Shown: positions 40,423 through 45,713 of the stretch, piece by piece | How the letters are laid out: each line of letters opens with the position of its first letter | How positions within the stretch are numbered: position 1 is the stretch's first letter | Assembly (NCBI RefSeq): GCF_025567465.1 | Contig: NZ_JAOQKI010000022.1 | Coordinates: 1 to 45,713 of the forward strand | Source: Roseburia_C amylophila | GTDB taxonomy: Bacteria; Bacillota; Clostridia; Lachnospirales; Lachnospiraceae | Reading direction: 5' to 3' | Length of the DNA: 45,713 bases | Notes under the pieces: generated by a model | Told to the model about the DNA's origin: nothing | Database searches by the model: none | Seen by the model: only the letters and a program-made list of their open reading frames with translations | Made by a program: the position numbers and the translations under genes

Positions 40423-40530
40423 AAGAGATTTCCTGAAAAAGAATCGTGCGAAGGTAGTTGCGATGAGTATTTTCGAATATGATAAAGTGGAAGAAGAAAA
40501 GCAGATAATAAAACAAAACAGCAAGACCTT
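40423..40530 (+). pseudogene. C-terminal remnant of an Rpn-type PD-(D/E)XK nuclease
   Basis: Without a start codon the sequence reads DLRDFLKKNRAKVVAMSIFEYD followed by an E/K-rich helix. This is how the region after the nuclease domain looks in Rpn (recombination-promoting nuclease/transposase-like) proteins common in Lachnospiraceae. Stops lie directly upstream (40411-40416), so only about 36 codons survive, and the terminator hairpin follows at once. Confidence 0.4.
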
Positions 40531-40575
40531 TTCTTTTCAGAACCCTTGTGGTATTCTGAGAGAAAAGGTCTTTTT
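40523..40575 (+). terminator. Intrinsic terminator with long hairpin
   Basis: AAGACCTTTTCT and AGAAAAGGTCTT, extended by an inner TCAGAA/TTCTGA pairing, form an almost perfect long stem ending in T5. It ends the kinase-like gene's transcript and shields the AAA+ gene from it. Confidence 0.85.
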
Positions 40576-40617
40576 ATCAGTTTAAGAGGACAAATGAAAA
40601 ATACAGGAGAGAGAAAA

Positions 40618-42105
40618 ATGCCAGTTTTTGACTTTAGTAATGCACCGGGCGGGAAGAAAACAGAGTCCGTATGCACTTATACAACTTTTCAGTCCAATGA
40701 GAAAGAGAAGACAGCGGATGAGCCGATACTTGTTCTTGACAATCAGAGCCGTCAGTGGAAACATCATTCCGGTGGTGTGTTTGCAAACCAGAGCCAGCAG
40801 ACTGCTTTTGAATTTAAGGAAGAAAGCGAGACTTACAGCGCAGATATTTTAAAAGTAGATGCACGTTTCGTCAGCCTGATTAAATGGCTGGGAGAAAATC
40901 ATATCAGTGTGCGCCTTTCCGGAGAAAACCGGGAAGAAGGGTATGCTGTATACAAGATTCGGGAGACAACCTTTGGTGCAGGAACCAAATTGTCGGCAGA
41001 GGATGGATTTTTACAGTTTATGATAGAGAGACTTCTTGCCAGCAGTGCACCGGCAGAGGAAATGGACGAGGAAGAAGAGGATGAAAATGGAGATGATATG
41101 AAGCTGACCAGCTTACAGAGCATTTCCGATTTTATGACCTGCGCCGGCAGAACCATGCCGGATAATATCCGCCTCTGGGCGAGAAGAAACCTTGCAGTAG
41201 CACGCTCCCATGAGGTATCACCGGAGGAACGCCGTCATGCCCAGAGAGCATTGTCCATTATGATGAATATCCAGTGGAAGAGCAATTATTTTGAGGCAAT
41301 TGATCCGGTAGAAGCAAGAAAGATTCTCGATGAAGAGTTATATGGCATGGAGAAAGTAAAACAGCGTATCATGGAAACCATCATTCAGATTAACAGAACC
41401 CATACCCTGCCGGCATATGGACTGCTTCTGGTGGGACCGGCAGGAACCGGAAAATCCCAGATAGCCTATGCGGTAGCAAGAATCTTAAAGCTGCCTTGGA
41501 CAACACTGGATATGAGTTCCATCAATGACCCGGAGCAGCTGACCGGAAGCTCCCGTATCTATGCCAATGCAAAGCCTGGAATTATCATGGAAGCATTTTC
41601 TATGGCAGGAGAATCCAATCTGGTATTTATTATCAATGAGTTGGATAAAGCAGCATCCGGCAAGGGAAATGGAAACCCGGCAGATGTGTTGTTAACCTTG
41701 TTAGATAACCTTGGATTTACCGACAACTATATGGAATGTATGGTTCCGACCGTGGGAGTTTATCCGATTGCTACTGCTAACAATAAAGCCGATATCAGTG
41801 CACCGATTTTATCCCGTTTTGCAGTAATTGATATCCCGGATTATACATCAGAAGAAAAGAAGATTATCTTCTCCCGGTTTGCACTGCCGAAGGTATTAAA
41901 ACGAATTGGCCTGCATCAGGGTGAATGTGTTGTAACAGAGGATGGACTGGATGCAATTGTAGAGCAGTTTAAGCATACTTCCGGTATCCGTGATTTAGAG
42001 CAGGCAGCAGAACATTTGGCAGCCAATGCCCTTTATCAGATCGAAGTAGACCATGTGCCATCCGTAACCTTTGATGCTGAAAATGTGAAGAAGCTGTTTG
42101 CGTAA
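40618..42105 (+). CDS. Lon-like AAA+ ATPase without protease domain
   Basis: The 495-residue protein has an N-terminal part with no domain I recognise, an acidic E/D stretch (about 145-160), and a C-terminal AAA+ module. The module opens with ELYGMEKVKQRIMETI (as in Lon), followed by Walker A GPAGTGKS (273-280), and FIINELDKA in the Walker B position, where N340 replaces the usual aspartate while the catalytic E341 stays. PILSRFAVIDIP fits the arginine-finger region. There is no Lon Ser-Lys protease domain. It may remodel a protein or complex; the next small cysteine gene could be a partner. The ATG at 40618 has AGGAGAG; another at 40594 with AGAGGA is also possible. Confidence 0.75.
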   Translation: MPVFDFSNAPGGKKTESVCTYTTFQSNEKEKTADEPILVLDNQSRQWKHHSGGVFANQSQQTAFEFKEESETYSADILKVDARFVSLIKWLGENHISVRLSGENREEGYAVYKIRETTFGAGTKLSAEDGFLQFMIERLLASSAPAEEMDEEEEDENGDDMKLTSLQSISDFMTCAGRTMPDNIRLWARRNLAVARSHEVSPEERRHAQRALSIMMNIQWKSNYFEAIDPVEARKILDEELYGMEKVKQRIMETIIQINRTHTLPAYGLLLVGPAGTGKSQIAYAVARILKLPWTTLDMSSINDPEQLTGSSRIYANAKPGIIMEAFSMAGESNLVFIINELDKAASGKGNGNPADVLLTLLDNLGFTDNYMECMVPTVGVYPIATANNKADISAPILSRFAVIDIPDYTSEEKKIIFSRFALPKVLKRIGLHQGECVVTEDGLDAIVEQFKHTSGIRDLEQAAEHLAANALYQIEVDHVPSVTFDAENVKKLFA

Positions 42106-42129
42106 AAGTGATTGGTAAGGAGAATAAGG

Positions 42130-42360
42130 ATGAGCGGATATTTAATCAAAGATACAACAAAAGAAGAACGTGAGGCAATTGTTGCAGAATCCTTGGGAAA
42201 TATTTCTGCAACCTGCGATGGATGCAGTGCCGGAATCGTGGAAATGTATCAGGCGTACATTGATGGAGAGAAGGAACTCCGGGAGATTAATATGGAATTC
42301 AATGCCCGGTATGTAAGCGGCATGGAAGGACCGGAACGCCGGGGATGCCCGATGGAATAA
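42130..42360 (+). CDS. Small cysteine-containing protein, second copy of the family at 2083
   Basis: This 76-residue protein starts MSGYLIKDTTKEEREAIVAE, has C-D-G-C in the middle, YIDGEKELREIN, and ends RRGCPME. The gene at 2083 encodes the same pattern, so this is a family with at least two members in 40 kb. AAGGAG precedes the ATG at normal spacing. It lies 24 bases after the AAA+ gene and 33 before a membrane-protein gene, so the three are probably cotranscribed. Function unknown. Confidence 0.75.
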   Translation: MSGYLIKDTTKEEREAIVAESLGNISATCDGCSAGIVEMYQAYIDGEKELREINMEFNARYVSGMEGPERRGCPME

Positions 42361-42393
42361 AAGTGGTTTACATAATATAAAGGAGAAGGAAAA

Positions 42394-43113
42394 ATGAGCA
42401 AAGAAAAAACAGAATACAGATTTAGCGTGCATGCGGCACCGGCAGTGATTAACCAGGTGATTCAGAATTATCTGGCAGCCAACCAGTATGTACAGATACC
42501 AAAGCCAAATGCTAATTACTATTTCTTCAATGACCCGTGGATGAAGGGAAAACGTTCTATAGAATATTACATTCATGGAACAGAAGTGATAGTGCTGGCA
42601 TATATGGGAACTTTTGAGAAACCAAGAGGGCTGGAAGGTTTTGTAGGTGCCGTTCCAAAGAAATCTTTCCGGGATGATTTAGAACCGCTGTTTGTAGAAC
42701 TGCATCGCATTGATATGATGGGTCTGGCACCACAGCAGGGAATGCCAATGCAGCAGGGAATGCCAATGCAGCAGGGAGCACCGATGCAGCAGGGCATGCC
42801 ACCACAGCAGGGGTATATCCCGCCACAGAACAGTGCCAATCAGTTTGTGGAGAAATCCAGAAAGACAAGGGAGAACTGGACGATTGCAGGTTTTGTAATC
42901 AGCTTGGTGGGACTGCTGTTATCCTTCTTTGGTATTACATACGGAGCAATTATAATTGTGCTGGAATTCTGGTGTGGATTCCAGGGCTTACAGACGAAGA
43001 AAAAAGGACTTGCAATTGCAACCATTGTGCTGGCGGGAATCAGTGTACTGCTTTTGATCCTGTCAATCGTGTATACCGCAAGCCATCCGGTGAGAAGTTA
43101 CAGATACTATTAA
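42394..43113 (+). CDS. Membrane protein with Q-Q-G-M-P repeats
   Basis: The 239-residue protein has a soluble N-terminal domain of about 110 residues (IEYYIHGTEVIVLAYMG), a low-complexity spacer of QQGMPM-type repeats (114-143), and two hydrophobic helices in the C-terminal 75 residues (FVISLVGLLLSFFGITYG and ATIVLAGISVLLLILSIVYT) resembling DUF4190-like tails. The soluble part probably faces the cytoplasm. AAGGAGAAGG precedes the ATG. Confidence 0.7.
   Translation: MSKEKTEYRFSVHAAPAVINQVIQNYLAANQYVQIPKPNANYYFFNDPWMKGKRSIEYYIHGTEVIVLAYMGTFEKPRGLEGFVGAVPKKSFRDDLEPLFVELHRIDMMGLAPQQGMPMQQGMPMQQGAPMQQGMPPQQGYIPPQNSANQFVEKSRKTRENWTIAGFVISLVGLLLSFFGITYGAIIIVLEFWCGFQGLQTKKKGLAIATIVLAGISVLLLILSIVYTASHPVRSYRYY
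42733..42822 (+). repeat. Five 18-bp coding repeats
   Basis: Units starting CAGCAGGG repeat every 18 bases; the first two are identical (CAGCAGGGAATGCCAATG), the rest slightly changed. They encode QQGMPM, QQGMPM, QQGAPM, QQGMPP and QQGYIP. Confidence 0.88.
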
Positions 43114-43149
43114 AAGGAAACGTAAAATAAAAGAAGAGAGGTGACGGAG

Positions 43150-44214
43150 ATGAAAATAGCTGTATTACACGGAGCAATTATTAATGCCGGCGATTTTTTG
43201 ATAAAGAGCCGGGCAATTTCATTACTGAAATATTTTTATCCAGACAGTGAAATCGTGGAATATTATCGAAATCAGAGTCTGGAAGAAAAACTTCCAGAAA
43301 TAAATGCCTGCGATATTTTAGTGTTTGCCGGTGGACCTGGATATTGTAATGGATTTTATCCAAGGATGGCACCAGTTACAGATGATTTAAATAAAATTAA
43401 AATCCCAGTTATGCTCCTTGGCATGGGATGGTGGGAACACAATTCAGATGTGGTCAGCCAGTATAGTTATCAATTTGAAGAACCTATGAGGGCACTGTTT
43501 CAGAAAGCAACGGAAAAAGGTCTGAAGATGGGATGCAGGGATATTGCAACCGTGAATGTATTGCGCAACAATGGTTACGATAATATAGCGATGACAGGTT
43601 GTCCGGCATGGTATGATTTGGAACATATTGGAATTACAAGATATACCGGAAAAGGGCTGACATCCTGTAGAAAAATCTGTATTTCGGATTGCGGAAACAT
43701 GGCGAATTGGGGTCTGGCAGTAGAATTGACCCAGTTTGTAAGAAGATTCTTTGGAAACTGTGAAATATACTTTGTCTGCCATAGAGGCTTCCCGGATGCA
43801 AGGCTTGGAATAGAACCAATTATGAAGGAACTGAATGTGCATTTTATGGATATATCAGGCAGTGATGAAGGATTTAAAGTATATGATGACTGCGATTTGC
43901 ATATCGGATTTCGGGTACATGCTCATATCTATAACCTTTCCAGAAGAAACCTCTCCATATTACTGGAAGAAGATGCAAGAGGAAGCAGCCTCAATGAAAC
44001 ATTGGGACTGCCTGAGATTAAGACAAAGTATCTTCAGGTAGAAAAAGGAGCATTACAGTACCATATCAATGATAAGATAATTTACCAAGTGGAGGATGCA
44101 CTTCTTAATCTTGCAGAGAATCATTATTGCAGCATGGAAAATGCATATCGCATGATGAATCAGTATTTTGAAAATATGAAACGTCACATTTTATCCATTA
44201 AGGATATTATATAA
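43150..44214 (+). CDS. Polysaccharide pyruvyl transferase family protein
   Basis: This 354-residue protein has MKIAVLHGAIINAGDFLI at the start, ILVFAGGPGYCNGFYP (about 57-72), VMLLGMGWWEH, and the C-terminal IGFRVHAHIYNLSRRNLSILLEED, a conserved block of PF04230. The family adds pyruvyl ketals to sugars of surface polymers, but members also act in other transfers; no glycan gene is next to it. The start at 43150 has GAGAGGTG; the GTG at 43141 is less likely. It is followed 34 bases later by the insertion sequence. Confidence 0.8.
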   Translation: MKIAVLHGAIINAGDFLIKSRAISLLKYFYPDSEIVEYYRNQSLEEKLPEINACDILVFAGGPGYCNGFYPRMAPVTDDLNKIKIPVMLLGMGWWEHNSDVVSQYSYQFEEPMRALFQKATEKGLKMGCRDIATVNVLRNNGYDNIAMTGCPAWYDLEHIGITRYTGKGLTSCRKICISDCGNMANWGLAVELTQFVRRFFGNCEIYFVCHRGFPDARLGIEPIMKELNVHFMDISGSDEGFKVYDDCDLHIGFRVHAHIYNLSRRNLSILLEEDARGSSLNETLGLPEIKTKYLQVEKGALQYHINDKIIYQVEDALLNLAENHYCSMENAYRMMNQYFENMKRHILSIKDII

Positions 44215-44248
44215 GAATGAAAATAAAAGAAATAACCCCGGTGTCAGA

Positions 44249-44273
44249 TGATATGTACCCTCTTTACTGGACA
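44249..44273 (+). repeat. Left terminal inverted repeat of the IS
   Basis: It matches the reverse complement of 45689-45713: 12 identical bases, then about 6 mismatched, then CTGGACA. Confidence 0.88.
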
Positions 44274-44294
44274 ACCAGTAAGGAGGGTGTTTTT

Positions 44295-44858
44295 ATGCGT
44301 TATAGTTATGAGTTTAAACTGATGTGTGTTGAATTGTATCATTCAGGTTCGTATCCAGATATCCCAGAGGGTGCGAATCCAGATACTCTCAAAAGACATA
44401 TACGAGAATGGTCTGGATTGGTTGATTTACATGGTCCAGAAGTTTTAAAACATAAGGTGTTCAATAAAGTGTGGACACCGGAAGAAAAACTTGAACTGGT
44501 TTTAAAAGTTATTGCAGGCATACCAAAGAGGAAAGTTGCCACAGAAGCAGGTATTAACTCAGGAATGCTTTATCAATGGGTATACAAATATAAATCACAA
44601 GGATATAATGGATTAGTAGAAAGTAAAAAAGGACGTCCAACAAAGGAATCAAGAATGAAGAAGTCAACAAATCCATTACCTTTAACAGAATCAGAACGAG
44701 AAGAACTGATACGCTTGAGAGCTGAAAACGAATATATCAAAGCCGAGAATGAAGTAATAAAAAAACGGATCGCCTTGAGGCAAGAAAAATGGGCTGCACA
44801 ACTCAAGGCGAAAAAGCAGCAATCATCAAAAAACTCAGAGAAAACGGATACCAATTAA
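44295..44858 (+). CDS. IS3-family transposase OrfA
   Basis: This 187-residue protein begins MRYSYEFKLMCVELYHSG and carries two helix-turn-helix units (the second includes KRKVATEAGINSGMLYQW) for binding the IS ends, then a leucine-zipper-like helix (REELIRLRAENEYIKAENEV) that joins subunits. AAGGAGGG precedes the ATG at 44295. It overlaps OrfB, to which it is joined by a -1 frameshift. Confidence 0.92.
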   Translation: MRYSYEFKLMCVELYHSGSYPDIPEGANPDTLKRHIREWSGLVDLHGPEVLKHKVFNKVWTPEEKLELVLKVIAGIPKRKVATEAGINSGMLYQWVYKYKSQGYNGLVESKKGRPTKESRMKKSTNPLPLTESEREELIRLRAENEYIKAENEVIKKRIALRQEKWAAQLKAKKQQSSKNSEKTDTN

Positions 44859-45676
44859 AATATCTCCTTAAAGCAATGCACATGGCTAGATCTACTTACT
44901 ATTTTGAGATTAGCAGAAACGATGTTATTGCCGAACGCAATCAAGAAATACTAGAAGAAATAAAAAGTGTTTTTGTTGAGAACAAGCGCAGGTATGGTGT
45001 AAGACGGGTTCACCAGGAACTTATTAATCGCGGGTATCAGGTGAACCATAAAAGAGTTCAGCGTCTTATGCATGAAGCAGGTCTAGCCGGAAAAAGACCA
45101 AAGGAGAAATATCATTCTTATAAGGGTGAAGTTGGTAAGATTGCTGACAACATAATAGACAGGGATTTCAGTACAACTTTGCCTTTACAAAAATGGACCA
45201 CAGATGTATCACAGTTCAATTTTTCATGGGGAAAGTGTTATATTTCTCCAGTGCTAGATATGAATACAAATGAAATCATCTCATATGATTTATCCATGAG
45301 TCCTAATCTTGAACAGATAAAAAGAATGCTGAATAAAGCATTTGAAAAATTTCCTTCAGTTGAAGGATTGATATTTCATTCAGATCAAGGCTGGCAGTAT
45401 CAACATGCTTATTTTAGAAATACTTTACAGGAACATGGCATTATACAATCCATGTCACGAAAAGGTAATTGTTATGATAATTGTATTATGGAGACATTCT
45501 TTGGACGATTAAAAAATGAAATGTATTATGGCTATGAAAAAAACTATTCTTCTTTCGAAGAATTTTCACAAGCGGTTGAAGAATATATAGATTATTATAA
45601 TAACAAAAGAATTCAGGCAAAAACAAAATGGATGCCGCCTGTACAATACAGGATAGCATCCATGTGTTCAGCCTAG
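44789..45676 (+). CDS. IS3-family transposase OrfB (DDE catalytic part)
   Basis: This frame holds an HTH_21 region (RRYGVRRVHQELINRGY) and the retroviral-type integrase core with the catalytic residues in WTTDVSQF (D), FHSDQGWQYQ (D) and METFFGRLKNEM (E). It is read in the -1 frame relative to OrfA, and OrfAB is the active transposase. All catalytic residues and both IS ends are present, so the copy looks able to move. Confidence 0.93.
   Translation: MGCTTQGEKAAIIKKLRENGYQLKYLLKAMHMARSTYYFEISRNDVIAERNQEILEEIKSVFVENKRRYGVRRVHQELINRGYQVNHKRVQRLMHEAGLAGKRPKEKYHSYKGEVGKIADNIIDRDFSTTLPLQKWTTDVSQFNFSWGKCYISPVLDMNTNEIISYDLSMSPNLEQIKRMLNKAFEKFPSVEGLIFHSDQGWQYQHAYFRNTLQEHGIIQSMSRKGNCYDNCIMETFFGRLKNEMYYGYEKNYSSFEEFSQAVEEYIDYYNNKRIQAKTKWMPPVQYRIASMCSA
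44828..44834 (+). promoter_or_regulatory. Programmed -1 frameshift site A-AAA-AAC
   Basis: In the OrfA frame the heptamer is read A AAA AAC; slipping back one base enters the OrfB frame at AAA AAA CTC. It lies in the overlap of the two frames, as expected for production of OrfAB. Confidence 0.85.
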
Positions 45677-45688
45677 TTCATAAATATG

Positions 45689-45713
45689 TGTCCAGGATTC
45701 TGGGTACATATCA
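45689..45713 (-). repeat. Right terminal inverted repeat of the IS
   Basis: Its outer 12 bases (GGGTACATATCA) are the exact complement of the left end. The window stops on the last base of the element. Confidence 0.9.

Larger units (their letters stand above)
44249..45713 (+). mobile_element. IS3-family insertion sequence (IS150-type), complete
   Basis: The left end reads TGATATGTACCC (44249-44260), and the last 12 bases of the window are its exact reverse complement. The match resumes with CTGGACA after a short mismatch, giving imperfect terminal inverted repeats of about 25 bp. The element is 1465 bp with two overlapping frames, as usual for IS3. The target duplication cannot be checked because the right flank is outside the window. 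Confidence 0.92.

Noticed and set aside
42733..42822. Regular repeats that could suggest a CRISPR array
   Set aside because: The units are directly adjacent without spacers, keep the reading frame and encode a QQGMPM spacer in a membrane protein.

Overview
The window looks like a chromosome piece from an anaerobic, low-to-mid GC Firmicute, most likely a motile Lachnospiraceae. The evidence is the oxygen-independent (cbi-type) cobalamin pathway, an A/G-rich coding strand, strong AGGAGG ribosome binding sites, frequent ATGA stop/start overlaps, an uptake lipoprotein with a Gram-positive style signal, a chemotaxis receptor, and family-typical proteins (C69 dipeptidase, YARHG protein, ThrH, NhaC). 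It appears to be draft sequence: 310 N bases lie at 2279-2588, base 1 starts inside a 77-bp repeat that recurs at 3376-3452, and the last base is the end of an insertion sequence.

Region 1 (1-4281) is accessory and decayed. It holds a frameshifted GntR regulator remnant fused to a copied antitoxin tail, a sugar isomerase/epimerase gene with an operator-like GATACA array, an arginase-family C-terminal fragment, a small cysteine-containing protein running into the gap, a broken peptide deformylase, a Phd/RelE-type toxin-antitoxin pair on the minus strand, and a DUF3232-like gene.

Region 2 (4316-20359) is one tightly packed cobalamin operon, written in nearly reverse order of the pathway: cbiP, cobT, cobU, cobS, a short cobU-like gene, cobC, cbiB, cobD, cbiC, cbiD, cbiF, cbiG, cbiH, a cbiJ-cbiE-cbiT fusion, cbiA and cbiL (the last fused to a cysteine-rich domain). 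Together with cbiK it covers sirohydrochlorin to cobalamin except for the corrinoid adenosyltransferase; genes for making sirohydrochlorin and the lower ligand are not in the window.

Region 3 (20406-26114) starts with its own promoter, a cobalamin riboswitch and an intrinsic terminator. These control a predicted secreted lipoprotein cobaltochelatase (CbiK, with a frameshift at an A10 tract) and a three-gene BtuFCD/FecBCD-type ABC importer. The 16-gene cob operon has no visible riboswitch at its 5' end.

Region 4 (26123-40414) is mixed housekeeping: a chemotaxis receptor, a histidine phosphatase, a small unknown gene, a breakpoint joining an AEC transporter tail to an aminotransferase fragment, thrH with a second rsmH-like gene and an NhaC antiporter, a zinc-ribbon/YARHG membrane protein, a C69 dipeptidase with a MutS-like ATPase, a FeoA protein, bioB with a BirA-type operator over its -35 box, an MBL-fold hydrolase and a kinase-like protein.

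Region 5 (40423-45713) holds a nuclease remnant, a Lon-like AAA+ ATPase without protease domain and with an altered Walker B, a second copy of the small cysteine-containing family, a repeat-bearing membrane protein, a polysaccharide pyruvyl transferase, and a complete IS3-family (IS150-type) element with a canonical -1 frameshift site.

The most interesting items are the extracytoplasmic cobaltochelatase with its homopolymer frameshift beside an importer, the CbiL fusion to a cysteine-rich domain, the pair of 4 x 15-bp coding repeats in cobU and cobC, and the AAA+/small-cysteine-protein/membrane-protein cluster.
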